Below, piece by piece: positions 18,550 to 27,338 of a stretch of DNA of 64,000 nt. The translations under genes and the position numbers were made by a program. The DNA lies in contig NZ_JAILYN010000003.1 in NCBI RefSeq assembly GCF_019795155.1, positions 112,888 through 176,887 of the forward strand, given 5' to 3'. Under the pieces are notes generated by a model. That model worked only from the letters and a program-made list of their open reading frames with translations. It was not told the origin of the DNA and ran no database searches. The stretch's first letter is position 1. Each line of letters begins with the position of its first letter. The DNA comes from Marinobacterium arenosum. Lineage in GTDB: Bacteria; Pseudomonadota; Gammaproteobacteria; Pseudomonadales; Balneatricaceae.

Positions 18550-19128
18550 CGTCTATCCACCTTTAAATCCGTTCAAGATTCGTTTGCCGGAAGGAATGGT
18601 TCCGGCGATTCGACTGGGCGTCGTTCAATGACCGGTCGATGACCGGCTTTAGACCGCTGCGGTCCCTGATATTAGGAAAGGTATCTTCCGGCCGATCGGA
18701 AGTTGGCAGCCAGTCCTTTTGCGATATTGTTTTTATTAATCCGTAAGACGCTAACGCTTATTGGCTAGTATTACCGTAACTTTGAGCGCGCGTCACTGAC
18801 ATTTGAATCTCCTTATTCTGTCCCACACTGCGTTCCTATCGACGCCAGCGCGCCACCGTCCGTGCGGTTTCCGGTCGCTGTTGCCCGAGCCCTGTTACAA
18901 CTGGCGGGTGATCCTGTGCAGGCTCGGCCTGACGTTTTCCGGACGCAATTTCTTAAAGCGAATTGCACTTTTGGTGAGCGAACTTTCCAGAATAAAAATA
19001 ATAATTAGCGCTCGTTCACTATATTGGACGCTGAAACGTTTTCAATTAATTAGATTGCTACGCGATTTCAATTGAAAGGTAAACGGGGTGGCGCACCGGG
19101 AGGAGGGCGACTTGATCTGGGTCAAGTT
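18550..19128. other. Gene-free region between chemoreceptor and MTHFR-family gene
   Basis: About 580 bases with no credible gene. A palindrome CTTCCGGCCGATCGGAAG lies near 18680. The right half (about 18960-19075) is A+T-rich, with ATTAATTAG and CAATTGAAA phrases that could hold promoters. An FNR-like dyad sits at 19112-19125. I found no confident promoter or RNA gene, but the size leaves room for a small RNA. Confidence 0.5.
19112..19125. promoter_or_regulatory. FNR/Anr-like box without an obvious target
   Basis: TTGAT-CTGG-GTCAA is one base away from the FNR/Anr consensus TTGAT-N4-ATCAA. It lies between the terminator of the minus-strand MTHFR-family gene and a gene-free region, so no start codon is suitably placed on either strand. 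It may drive an unrecognised RNA, or be chance. Confidence 0.3.
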
Positions 19129-19157
19129 AAAAAAGAGCCGCATGCAGTATGCGGCTC
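19129..19157 (-). terminator. Terminator of the MTHFR-family gene
   Basis: On the minus strand GAGCCGCAT, loop of 5, ATGCGGCTC, followed by TTTTTT. A 9-bp perfect stem ends 24 bases after the stop of the gene at 19181. Confidence 0.9.
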
Positions 19158-19180
19158 ACAAGGGATTTCAAAGAGGAAAC

Positions 19181-20134
19181 TTACAGGCTCTGTTCGGCCA
19201 GGTGCAGATCCAGCGTCGCTTTCAGCAGTTTATAGAGCCGGATTGACGCGTCGATCTCGTCCTTGCGGTTGGTCAGGCTTTCGATATTCAGCCCCAACGG
19301 CAGGTCCAGGCCGCTGACCGCATCCAGGATCTGGTCCAGGCTGTTGCGGCAGATACGGATCGACTCGGACAGCGGGTCGCGGGCATCGAGAATCCGCCAG
19401 CGGGTCGCTTCCGGTACCGAGATACCGAGCCATTCCATGAACTCCAGGGTTTTGGCGCTGCCGCAAGGGGTGAAGGTCAGGATAATTCGCTTCGGCGCGA
19501 TCCCCTGTTCACGGCAGCTGCGGGCATAGCTGGTCAGCATGTCGACGGTGGCCTGCGGGTTGTAGACTGCCTGAGAGACGAAGAAATCGCAGCCCTGCGC
19601 GCTTTTTTCGATCAGCCGCTGGTGTTCGTTGCCCTTCTTGGCATGGCGCTCGGCGATGGTGACGCCGCCCAGCTGGAAGTCGAACTCACTGCCGGCCAGG
19701 GTACGGTAGGCATCGGCCAGCGGCAATTTGATCTCGCCGTCGGAGGAGGGGCTGCCGACCAGCACCAGGTCGCGTACGCCGTACTGGTTCCAGGCATCCG
19801 CCAGCCACTGGCTGAACTCCGCCGCGCTGCGCTGGGAGACGCTCTTGTAGGTGATCACCGGATGCAGCGACTTGCTACGCAGCAGTTGGGAGTACTCGCG
19901 CGGATCGTGGGTCTGCATATAGGGAAACGGCCGCGGTGCGGAGATGCGGCTGCTCTCGTCCTGAATGTCGTAGACGATCAGGCCGTCGAAATCGATATGG
20001 CCGAGTCGCGCCAGCAGCTTGTCGGCGATCTCGTCGAGTTGCTCGGGCGGCGTACTGGCCTTGGGCGGCGTGGTGCCGATGAAGTAGAGGCCGCGAGTGC
20101 TGTCGGCGAATTTGCTTTTCAGATCCGTTGTCAT
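19181..20134 (-). CDS. Methylenetetrahydrofolate reductase family protein
   Basis: A 317-residue FAD-dependent TIM-barrel protein of the MTHFR family. Recognisable parts are DGLIVYDIQDESSR, HPVITYKSVSQRS, RDLVLVGSPSSDG, AERHAKKGNEHQRLIEKSAQGCDFFVSQAVY and RIILTFTPCGS. The order and the C/D-F-F-x-x-Q motif fit folate reductases, but the N-terminus (STRGLYFIGTTPPKAS) differs from canonical MetF, which has a FEFFPPR segment, so this is a divergent paralogue rather than plain MetF. ATG 20134 was taken; a GTG at 20146 is also possible. Its substrate could be a folate or related one-carbon carrier. Confidence 0.75.
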   Translation of the reverse strand: MTTDLKSKFADSTRGLYFIGTTPPKASTPPEQLDEIADKLLARLGHIDFDGLIVYDIQDESSRISAPRPFPYMQTHDPREYSQLLRSKSLHPVITYKSVSQRSAAEFSQWLADAWNQYGVRDLVLVGSPSSDGEIKLPLADAYRTLAGSEFDFQLGGVTIAERHAKKGNEHQRLIEKSAQGCDFFVSQAVYNPQATVDMLTSYARSCREQGIAPKRIILTFTPCGSAKTLEFMEWLGISVPEATRWRILDARDPLSESIRICRNSLDQILDAVSGLDLPLGLNIESLTNRKDEIDASIRLYKLLKATLDLHLAEQSL

Positions 20135-20250
20135 GGTGCAGGTCACGTCGGAAGTAGTTTGTTTTAATTGCCAACCATTCTAACAATGAATGTTTTTAAT
20201 GTGTTTAGGTTATATGTTGAAAGTTTTTGCAGTTCAGTTGAGGGAATTTA

Positions 20251-20310
20251 ATGGCCCTGGCAGGGGGGCTTGGGTTGCGGCCGCCTGAGCCTTACACTGC
20301 AGTTAACTAG
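20251..20310 (+). CDS. Possible 19-residue upstream ORF
   Basis: ATG at 20251 is preceded by a good GAGGGAATTTA ribosome site and opens a 19-residue frame (MALAGGLGLRPPEPYTAVN) ending 25 bases before the GTG start of the DUF1285 gene. It could be a leader peptide or simply chance. Only the ribosome site and position support it. Confidence 0.25.
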   Translation: MALAGGLGLRPPEPYTAVN

Positions 20311-20335
20311 CTTAGCCTCAGTAAGGAATTCATGG

Positions 20336-20926
20336 GTGAACAAAAAGAAAGGCTTTGATCTGCAGGCGGTCAGCCGGCAACTGGACGAGCAGCCGGCGGA
20401 GGGGATTCCGCCGCTGGAACGCTGGAATCCTGAATTCTGCGGCGATATCGACATGCGGATCGCCCGCAACGGCACCTGGTACTACATGGGCACGCCGATC
20501 GGCCGTCAGGCGATGGTCGACCTGTTTTCGCGGGTGCTGTGGAAGGAGGGCGACCGTTACTTCCTGAAAACCCCGGTGGAGAAGGTCGGTATCGAGGTCG
20601 AGGACGCGCCCTTCCTGATGGTCGCTTGTCAGGTACAACAGGGCGGCCAGGGCCGCGAGCTGGTTTTCACCAGCAGTAACGGTGATCGGGTGGTGGCCGG
20701 CGAGGAGCATCCGCTTCGGGTCGAGATAGATCCGGCCAGCGGTGAGCCGAGTCCCTATATCCGGGTGCGGTTCGGCATGGATGGCTTGATCAGCCGGCCG
20801 GTGTTCTACCAACTGGTGGAGTTGGCCGAGTTGGAGCAGACTGAGCAGGGTGAACAGCTGGTGGTCGAAAGCTGCGGCCACCGTTTCAGCCTGGGGCGGA
20901 TCGACGATAATGGCCCGGCTGGCTGA
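20336..20926 (+). CDS. DUF1285 family protein
   Basis: A 196-residue cytosolic protein of DUF1285. The family core is IPPLERWNPEFCGDIDMRIA, followed by GTWYYMGTPIGRQAMVDLFSRVL and FLKTPVEKVGIEVEDAPFL. The GTG at 20336 has AAGGAA nine bases upstream and begins VNKKKGFDL; the frame is open back to 20270 but without a better start. The DUF1285 structure is known but its biochemical role is not. It is followed by the DUF2058 gene in the same direction. Confidence 0.85.
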   Translation: MNKKKGFDLQAVSRQLDEQPAEGIPPLERWNPEFCGDIDMRIARNGTWYYMGTPIGRQAMVDLFSRVLWKEGDRYFLKTPVEKVGIEVEDAPFLMVACQVQQGGQGRELVFTSSNGDRVVAGEEHPLRVEIDPASGEPSPYIRVRFGMDGLISRPVFYQLVELAELEQTEQGEQLVVESCGHRFSLGRIDDNGPAG

Positions 20927-21022
20927 GCGGGGCTGGCAAAACTCCCGCCGCCGGGCCTACTTTGACAGGGGGTATGTTATAGTCCGCTCCCCAACTTTTA
21001 ACCGATTTAGAAACGAGTAACG

Positions 21023-21568
21023 ATGGCCGGATCTCTACAGGACCAGCTGCTCAATATGGGCGTGGCGAGCAAGAAGCAGGCCCAGCAGGCGAAGCAGCAG
21101 AAACGCAAAAAAGCCAAACAGGCGAAAGGTGGCGCCGCGCCGGTAGCCGACCAGCAGGACAGCCAGGCTCAACTGGCCAAAGCGCGGGCCGAAAAGCAGC
21201 AGCGTGACCGGGAGCTGAACCGCCAGCGCGAAGCGGAGAAGCAGCAGCGTGCCCAGGCGGCGCAGGCGCGCCAACTGGTGGAGCAGCATGGCAAGCCGGT
21301 GCCGGAAGAGGGGCCGGTGGATTACAACTTTGTCCATGGCAAGGTGATCAAGACCCTGCATGTCGACCGTAAACAGCTGGAGATGCTGGCCGCTGGCACC
21401 CTGGCGGTGGCATTTCTGGATGACAAGTACTGGCTGTTGGCCGGCGATGTGGCCGAGCGGGTCGCGGCGGTCAGCGGCGAACTGATCGCCAGCCACCACC
21501 AGAAGCAGGAACCGGACGAGGACGATCCGTACAAGGATTACCAGATCCCGGATGACCTGATGTGGTGA
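21023..21568 (+). CDS. yaiL: DUF2058 / YaiL nucleoprotein
   Basis: A 181-residue protein matching the YaiL family. The N-terminus MAGSLQDQLLNMGVASKKQA is followed by a highly charged Lys/Gln/Ala-rich helix (about residues 20-90), then a compact C-terminal domain (VDYNFVHGKVIKTLHVDRKQ, LAVAFLDDKYWLLAGDVAERV). The basic coiled region fits nucleic-acid association, but the molecular role is unclear. Two REP-like palindromes follow its stop. Confidence 0.88.
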   Translation: MAGSLQDQLLNMGVASKKQAQQAKQQKRKKAKQAKGGAAPVADQQDSQAQLAKARAEKQQRDRELNRQREAEKQQRAQAAQARQLVEQHGKPVPEEGPVDYNFVHGKVIKTLHVDRKQLEMLAAGTLAVAFLDDKYWLLAGDVAERVAAVSGELIASHHQKQEPDEDDPYKDYQIPDDLMW

Positions 21569-21577
21569 GATGTGGTT

Positions 21578-21730
21578 GTAGCAGCGGGCTCCGACCGCGA
21601 CGGAAGTGGCACGGCACTGCGGGTGTCGCCCTCGGAGCGGGCTGCTACGGGGGCTCTGTAGCAGCGGGCTCCGACCGCGACGGAAGTGGCACGGTCCGCA
21701 GGTGTCGCCCGTACCCAAGCGGGCTGCTAC
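21578..21730. repeat. Pair of REP-like palindromic units
   Basis: Two direct copies (21578-21648 and 21658-21730), each running from GTAGCAGC to its complement GCTGCTAC. They share the phrase GGGCTCCGACCGCGACGGAA. Each can fold into a long hairpin. The phrase resembles the GTAGGAGG...CCGCGGCGACGGA block near 50.67 and 50.85 kb, suggesting one dispersed REP family. Confidence 0.8.
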
Positions 21731-21802
21731 GAATCAACCGGAACTATGCCGGTTCGGCGCGCTACTTGCCGCTTGATGCTTAGCGCTTGCCGCTATTTCC
21801 CC

Positions 21803-22189
21803 TTACTGCTCCAGCAGTTCGAAGATTGCCTCGCCCAGTTCGTGCGGGCCCTCGACCACGCCTTCCTCTTCCAGGCTCGGGAACACCGCCACATTGATCG
21901 CGTCTCCCGTCAGGCCCGGCAGCCAGCGTTCCATCCACACATCCAGTTTGATGCTGAACGGCTCGCAGCCGGCCCACTCGTCTGATGCCCACTCGGCGGC
22001 GTAATCGGGGTGCGGCCAGACCGGGATGCAGGCTTCATCGTCGCTGTTGACCAGCACGAACCCCTCGTCGTCGCGCAGGCTCCAAACTTCTTCCCACTTG
22101 GTGATCTTGTCGAGGAAGTGGTTGTAGCGCTGTTCGGCGTCCTGCTTCAGTACGCTTTGACGTTGTTCGTCGGTCAGTTTGTAGGCCAT
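21803..22189 (-). CDS. DUF2750 domain protein
   Basis: A 128-residue acidic cytosolic protein. The DUF2750 pattern is visible: RYNHFLDKITKWEEVWSL, then GFVLVNSDDEACIPVWPHPDYA, then W-rich ERWLPGLTGDAINVAVFP. It is typically a stand-alone small protein of unknown function. The start MAYKLTDEQ at 22189 has an AGGGTGCCCA context upstream. It is monocistronic between REP units and cysG. Confidence 0.85.
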   Translation of the reverse strand: MAYKLTDEQRQSVLKQDAEQRYNHFLDKITKWEEVWSLRDDEGFVLVNSDDEACIPVWPHPDYAAEWASDEWAGCEPFSIKLDVWMERWLPGLTGDAINVAVFPSLEEEGVVEGPHELGEAIFELLEQ

Positions 22190-22328
22190 TGGGCACCCTG
22201 TTGGTTGATCAAATTCGGAGCGCAGAGCCTACAAGAAAAGCCCGGCCTACGACAGCGTTAAATAGTCAGCATTCCGTGGCTGAATTCGCCAGTAACTACA
22301 GCATCCGGAGGCTGGCGGAGCCCTGTTG

Positions 22329-23726
22329 TCAGTCGAGTGGCCGGAGATCGCCGAACCAGGTCAGTTTCGGCTGCAGCTCGACCACTTCGCCGACGATGAT
22401 CAGCGCCGGTGCCGGCAGCTGAGCCTGCTGCTGGCGCTCGGCGATATCGGCCAGGCTGCCGGTCAGCACCTGCTGGTCGGCACGGGTGCCGCGCGATACG
22501 ATCGCCACCGGTGTGGTGGCCGGTTTGCCGTGGGCGATCAACTGCTTACTGAGATGGTCCAGGGTATGCAGCCCCATGTAGAACACCAATGTCTGGTTGG
22601 GGTGTATCAGCTCGGCGAAGTTCAGGTCGGCGGTACGGTTCTTCAGCTGGCCGGTAATGAACTTGACCGACTGGGCGTAGCCGCGATGGGTCAGCGGGAT
22701 ACCTGCGTAGGTGGAGCAGGCGCTGGCGGCGGTGATGCCGGGGACCACCTGGAACGGGATATTGTGCTGCTTGAGCTCCTCCAGCTCCTCGCCGCCGCGA
22801 CCGAAAATGAACGGATCGCCCCCTTTCAGCCGGACCACCCGTTTACCCAGCTTGGCATGTTCCACCAGCAACTGGTTGATGCCCTGCTGCGGCACGCTGT
22901 GTTTATCGCGTGCCTTGCCGACGTAAACCAGGTCGGCATCGCGCCGGCACAGTTCCAGGATCTCCTGTGATACCAGCCGGTCGTAAAACACCACATCGGC
23001 CTGCTGCATCAGCCGCAGTGCTTTGAATGTCAGCAGTTCCGGGTCGCCGGGGCCGGCGCCGACCAGGTAGACCTCGCCGAGCTGGTGGTGCGGGTCGGCC
23101 CGCTCCAGTTTTTGCTCGATCAGCGTATTGGCATCTTCCAGTCGGCCGGCGAACACCTGCTCGGCCACCTGGCCCTGCAACACATCCTCCCAGAACTTGC
23201 GGCGCTGGTTGATGGTGCTGAAGCGTTCTTTGACCTGCTGGCGGAACTTGCCGGCCAGCTCGCCGAGCTTGCTGTAGCCGCTGGGGATCAGGGTTTCCAA
23301 TTTGGCCCGCAGTAGGCGGGCCAACACCGGTGCCTTGCCGCCGGAGGAGATGCCGATCACGATCGGTGAGCGGTCGACGATGGCCGGAAACACGAAGGTG
23401 CACAGGCGTGGGTTGTCGACCACGTTGATCGGCACCTGGCGTTCTGCTGCATCGTAGTGCACCCGTTCGTTCAGTGCCTCATCATTGGTCGCCGCCACCA
23501 CCAGCATTTTGCCGTCGAGCAGGGCACTATGATATTCGCCGATCACCGCTATGCCCTGGTGCTGGTCCAGCAGTAGCTGCAGTTCGTCGCACACCTGATG
23601 GCTGACCACGGTGATGGTCGCGCCGGCGCGGGCCAGCAGCCGCGCCTTGCGTAGCGCGATCTGGCCGCCGCCGACCAGCAGCACGTCCTGGGACTGAACC
23701 TTGTAAAAAAGCGGTAGGTAATCCAC
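22329..23726 (-). CDS. cysG: Siroheme synthase CysG (dehydrogenase, ferrochelatase, methyltransferase)
   Basis: Trifunctional enzyme (465 residues) that makes siroheme for sulfite reductase. The N-terminal NAD-dependent dehydrogenase/ferrochelatase domain begins VDYLPLFYKVQSQ with GGGQIALRKARLL (about 10-30). The C-terminal uroporphyrinogen III methyltransferase starts near 215 (VGAGPGDPELLTFKAL, KGGDPFIFGRGGEE). The GTG at 23726 with GGAGAG upstream aligns with the E. coli start; the longer frame to 23744 also uses GTG. It sits one long gap away from cysH and the sulfite reductase, and supplies their cofactor. Confidence 0.95.
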   Translation of the reverse strand: MDYLPLFYKVQSQDVLLVGGGQIALRKARLLARAGATITVVSHQVCDELQLLLDQHQGIAVIGEYHSALLDGKMLVVAATNDEALNERVHYDAAERQVPINVVDNPRLCTFVFPAIVDRSPIVIGISSGGKAPVLARLLRAKLETLIPSGYSKLGELAGKFRQQVKERFSTINQRRKFWEDVLQGQVAEQVFAGRLEDANTLIEQKLERADPHHQLGEVYLVGAGPGDPELLTFKALRLMQQADVVFYDRLVSQEILELCRRDADLVYVGKARDKHSVPQQGINQLLVEHAKLGKRVVRLKGGDPFIFGRGGEELEELKQHNIPFQVVPGITAASACSTYAGIPLTHRGYAQSVKFITGQLKNRTADLNFAELIHPNQTLVFYMGLHTLDHLSKQLIAHGKPATTPVAIVSRGTRADQQVLTGSLADIAERQQQAQLPAPALIIVGEVVELQPKLTWFGDLRPLD

Positions 23727-24274
23727 GGCAAGCTCTCCAAACACCGACCGGCCCGCTTACGGCGAGCAACGGCCTGAATACATATTTATTTCGCTATAGT
23801 AGCAGCAATTTTTATGCCTGAAAGATATGAATCCGGGCATGCGGCCACAAAAAAAGGCTGGCGAAATGCCTAATGCCAGTCAGTTAAGCCAACTGACTGG
23901 TCATTTTGGTTGTTCGGGAAACATCTACGCTAGTCATAGCTTGCAGCTGGCACCTCTATCTACGCCGACTCTGAACGCCCCGAGCACGGCTTGATTCAGC
24001 GGCGATCAGGCAAAAAGCTGTCTGAGCGAGGAACGAGCGAGTTCTTTTTGCCAGCCGATGGATCGGGCCGCGCGCAGGATCAGGCGTTCAGTGGAGGCAA
24101 GCGGGATTGTTAAGGGCGGAGTCCTTAACGCGCCAGCAGGCAAGATCCCAACTTGGATGCAGACTACATGGCTTGAGGATCGCCGCGGGTCGCGCCTCCC
24201 ACTAGCCCACATGACAAGCCGAAATACAGGCGTTATAGCTAAGTTCGACTATTTTTCCTGCAATCTTCTACAAC
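23727..24274. other. Gene-free structured region between cysG and cysH
   Basis: About 550 bases without a credible gene. It holds a perfect 10-bp hairpin CCAGTCAGTT, AAGCC, AACTGACTGG (23876-23900). It also holds a second, longer dyad near 24008-24052 bounded by GGCAAAAAG and CTTTTTGCC with GAGCGAGGAACGAGCGAG in the loop, and a third small dyad GTTAAGGGCGGAGTCCTTAAC (near 24107-24128). The series resembles the edge of a decayed mobile element or a structured RNA, but I cannot identify it. Confidence 0.45.
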
Positions 24275-24313
24275 AAAAAATCCGGAATCCTGACTAAGGA
24301 CTCCGGATTTTCT
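24275..24313. terminator. Two-way terminator after cysH
   Basis: AAAAAA, TCCGGAATCC, loop TGACTAA, GGACTCCGGA, TTTTCTTTT. The one mismatch on the plus strand becomes a G-U pair on the minus strand, so it is better as the terminator of the minus-strand cysH unit. Confidence 0.85.
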
Positions 24314-24397
24314 TTTGTACAATCAAAGACTCAATGAGATTAACTGATCGACATTCGGCGAAATGCCAGCCTTTTCAATCTGCTTGATACGCCAGCC

Positions 24398-25021
24398 TTA
24401 CAGCTGGGTATGCAGGCCGCATTCGCGGGTTTCGACCGCCTTGGTCGGATCGAAGTAGTTGTCTTCGTTCGGCAGGTCGTGTTCGGCCAGGTAGGCTTGC
24501 ATCTGCTCTTCGGTCCAGTTGAACAGCGGTGCGACCTTGATAACCCCGTCCTTGCTGGCGGTAACGATATCCAGCGACTGGCGGAACTCGGTCTGGTCCT
24601 TGCGGATCGCGTTCAGCCACAGGTCCGGTTTCAGCTCGGCCAGGGCGCGCTGGAACGGCTCCAGCTTGACCTGGCGGGTGAACTCCTCGTGCAGCGGATC
24701 GTCGATCTCCGGGATCCCTTTCATCAGCACGTTGCGGCGGGCGCTGGTCATCTGCGGGATATAGGTCTCGATATTCAGGTTCAGGTCGTTGATCACTTTC
24801 TCGGCGAAGCGGTAGGTGGCCGAGGTGTTGTAGCCGGAGTCGACCCAGAGCACCTTGATATCCGGCTTGACCTGGGTGGCCATATGCAGGATCACCGCTT
24901 CGTACGGGCGGAAGTTGGTGGTCACCAGCGGGTTATCGGACTGCTCGATCGCCCAGGCGATGATCTCCTGCGGCGTCTTGTCTTTCAGCTGTTCGTTGGC
25001 GGCGGCCAGATCGATATTCAT
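24398..25021 (-). CDS. cysH: Phosphoadenylyl-sulfate reductase CysH
   Basis: A 207-residue thioredoxin-dependent reductase making sulfite. PP-loop family features are NPLVTTNFRPYEAVILHMA, VLWVDSGYNTSATYRFAEK and the C-terminal catalytic ECGLHTQL. The paired-cysteine motifs that bind the iron-sulfur cluster of APS reductases are absent, which points to the PAPS-using type. It is shorter than E. coli CysH (about 244). If PAPS is the substrate, a working APS kinase is needed, yet the one fused to CysN here looks inactive. It lies downstream of the DUF934 gene. Confidence 0.9.
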   Translation of the reverse strand: MNIDLAAANEQLKDKTPQEIIAWAIEQSDNPLVTTNFRPYEAVILHMATQVKPDIKVLWVDSGYNTSATYRFAEKVINDLNLNIETYIPQMTSARRNVLMKGIPEIDDPLHEEFTRQVKLEPFQRALAELKPDLWLNAIRKDQTEFRQSLDIVTASKDGVIKVAPLFNWTEEQMQAYLAEHDLPNEDNYFDPTKAVETRECGLHTQL

Positions 25022-25098
25022 AACGCTATCCTTTGTCCTGAAAGTCTGTGAAAACGCCCGGCCAGCTAAGCTTGGTCGGGCGTTCGGGGGCGGATTGA

Positions 25099-25578
25099 TC
25101 AGCGGCGGAACAGCGGACGCGGATCGTCCGCCGCGCCCTGGTAATCGACGCTGATCTCGTCGAACGCCTCGATAATCTCCGGCTTGAAGCGGTCGTCCGG
25201 GATATCGTAGGCATCGAAGCCGCAGCGCTCCATGAACTCCAGCCGGTCGCGGCTGACGTCGCCGATCGCCCGTACCTGGCCGTTGAAGCCGGCCCGGCGC
25301 AGCAGGCGGGCGAAGCTGAAGCCGCGGCCGTCGGTGAAGGCCGGGATCTCGATCGCCACCAGTTGCAGCTTGTCGATCTCGGCGATGACGCTGTTGATGT
25401 CGTCATCACCGTTGATCAGCACGCCCAGCTGGCGGCCGGCCAGCTGATCCTTCTGGTCCAGGTAGCGGGCCAGCGGCAGCAGCAGGGCGCCGTCGGCCGG
25501 CAGGGCCTGTTCGTCTTCGACCCGCAGCCACGGGTCCTGGTCCACCAGTTGGCGATTAATGAGCAGGGGCATAGACAC
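25099..25578 (-). CDS. DUF934 protein, sulfite reductase partner
   Basis: A 159-residue protein of DUF934, which nearly always lies beside one-subunit sulfite reductases. Conserved parts are LGVLINGDDDI, FTDGRGFSFARLLRRAGF, VRAIGDVSRDRLEFMERCGFDAY. Its start overlaps the end of the sulfite reductase gene by 23 bases, indicating coupling. It has been suggested to aid electron transfer or assembly, but this is not proven. It is followed by cysH after 77 bases. Confidence 0.88.
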   Translation of the reverse strand: MSMPLLINRQLVDQDPWLRVEDEQALPADGALLLPLARYLDQKDQLAGRQLGVLINGDDDINSVIAEIDKLQLVAIEIPAFTDGRGFSFARLLRRAGFNGQVRAIGDVSRDRLEFMERCGFDAYDIPDDRFKPEIIEAFDEISVDYQGAADDPRPLFRR

Positions 25579-27214
25579 TCTCCTTAAACGGATCCAGGCC
25601 GACGCGGCGTACGGTTTCCAGGAAGCTCTCCTGTTCGCTGTCGCGCAGTTCGATATAGGTCAGCAGCAGTTTTTCCAGGGTGTTGGCCACCTCGTCGGCG
25701 GGGACTGCCTTGCCCAGTACCTTGCCGAGCGAGGCGTCGGCTTCGGAGGAGCCGCCCAGGGTCAGTTGGTACCAGTCTTCACCTTTCTTATCGACCCCCA
25801 GGATACCGATATGGCCGACATGATGGTGGCCGCAGGCGTTGATGCAGCCGGACATGTTGACCCGGATGTTGCCGATATCGTGCAGGTAGTCGACCTGTTC
25901 GAATTTCTCGTTGATCTGGTCGGCGATGTTCAGCGTGCGGGCGTTGGCCAGCGAGCAGTAGTCGAACCCCGGGCAGACGATCATGTCGGTCAGGGTACCG
26001 ATGTTCGGTCGCGCCAGGTTGTTGTCCGCCAGCACCTGCCAGAGGGCGTACAGGTCGCCCTGCTTGACGTCCGCCAGCACCAGGTTCTGGTCATGGGTGG
26101 CACGGATCTCGCCGCCGCTGTAGCGGTCGGCCAGGTCGGCCACCAGATCCATCTGGCCATCGCTGATGTCGCCGGCCGGTTTCAGGTACGGCTTCAGCGA
26201 CACCACCACGATGCGATAACCGGCCACTTTGTGGTTCACGGTATTGCGCTCGTACCAGGTGCGGAAATCTTCGTCGGCCGCCAGTTTGGCGTCAAGGTCG
26301 TTGTCGACCGCGCCGGCATCGTAGTCGAACGGCGTGAAGTGGCCCTTGATCCGTTCGATCTCGGCGTCGGTCAGCTTCAGCTCGGAATCGCGGATCTGCG
26401 CCCACTCCTGCTCGACCATCTCGCGGAACTTGTCCACGCCCAGGGCGCCGACCAGGATCTTGATCCGCGCCTTGTACTTGTTGTCGCGCCGGCCGTGCAG
26501 GTTGTAGACCCGCAGGATCGCCTCCAGATAGGTGAGCAGGTCGTGCTTGGCCACGAACGGACTGATCTGCTTGCCGATCACCGGGGTACGGCCCAGGCCG
26601 CCGCCGACCAGTACTTCGAAGCCGATTTCTCCGGCGTCGTTCTTGACCAGGTGCAGGCCGATGTCATGTACCTGGGAGGCGGCACGGTCGTCCGGCCCGC
26701 CGGTCACCGCGATCTTGAATTTACGCGGCAGGTAGGCGAACTCCGGGTTCAGGGTCGACCACTGGCGGATGATTTCGCAGTACGGGCGCGGATCTTCCAG
26801 CTCGTTGGCGTTGACCCCGGCGTACGGATCGGTGGTGGTGTTACGGATACAGTTGCCGGAGGTCTGGATCGCGTGCATCTGCACTTCGGCCAGTTCGGCC
26901 AGGATATCGGGTACCGATTCCAGCGTCGGCCAGTTGTACTGGATGTTGGTGCGGGTCGTGAAGTGGCCGTAGCCTTTGTCATAGGTGCGGGCGATATGGG
27001 CCAGCTTACGCAGCTGACGGGACGACATCAGGCCGTACGGGATCGCCACGCGCAGCATCGGCGCCAGGCGCTGGATGTAAAGGCCGTTCATCAGTCGCAG
27101 CGCGCGGAACTCCTCATCCGGCAATTCACCCGCCAGGAAGCGGCGTGTCTGGTCGCGGTATTGCGCGACACGCTCGTCAACCAGTTTCTGGTCCACTTCG
27201 GTGTACTGGTACAT
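25556..27214 (-). CDS. cysI: One-subunit nitrite/sulfite reductase (siroheme, 4Fe-4S)
   Basis: A 552-residue assimilatory sulfite reductase hemoprotein. Siroheme/4Fe-4S ligands appear as CPGFDYC (about residues 413-419) and CINACGHHHVGHIG (about 450-463). Other family segments are RTNIQYNWP near 90, GNCIRNTTTDPYAG near 120 and GGGLGRTPVIG near 205. No CysJ flavoprotein gene is present, so electrons probably come from ferredoxin or another donor, possibly with the DUF934 partner. It heads a minus-strand unit with DUF934 and cysH. Confidence 0.93.
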   Translation of the reverse strand: MYQYTEVDQKLVDERVAQYRDQTRRFLAGELPDEEFRALRLMNGLYIQRLAPMLRVAIPYGLMSSRQLRKLAHIARTYDKGYGHFTTRTNIQYNWPTLESVPDILAELAEVQMHAIQTSGNCIRNTTTDPYAGVNANELEDPRPYCEIIRQWSTLNPEFAYLPRKFKIAVTGGPDDRAASQVHDIGLHLVKNDAGEIGFEVLVGGGLGRTPVIGKQISPFVAKHDLLTYLEAILRVYNLHGRRDNKYKARIKILVGALGVDKFREMVEQEWAQIRDSELKLTDAEIERIKGHFTPFDYDAGAVDNDLDAKLAADEDFRTWYERNTVNHKVAGYRIVVVSLKPYLKPAGDISDGQMDLVADLADRYSGGEIRATHDQNLVLADVKQGDLYALWQVLADNNLARPNIGTLTDMIVCPGFDYCSLANARTLNIADQINEKFEQVDYLHDIGNIRVNMSGCINACGHHHVGHIGILGVDKKGEDWYQLTLGGSSEADASLGKVLGKAVPADEVANTLEKLLLTYIELRDSEQESFLETVRRVGLDPFKESVYAPAH

Positions 27215-27338
27215 AGTCAGCTCAACCTTTCTTATTTAATCCGCCGCGACAGGGCCGCGGCGGGTTTCACCTCAATTCGTTTTAGTTACAGCGTCTACCG
27301 TTTCAGCCTTAGCAAGGCGTCCTCCGGCAAAGGCCGTA

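Noticed and set aside
18803..19075. 90-codon plus-strand frame in the gap after the chemoreceptor
   Set aside because: No ribosome site, mixed composition and no recognisable protein pattern; left as non-coding.
24398..25021. APS reductase with iron-sulfur cluster
   Set aside because: The paired-cysteine motifs are absent; only the C-terminal ECGLH cysteine is present.
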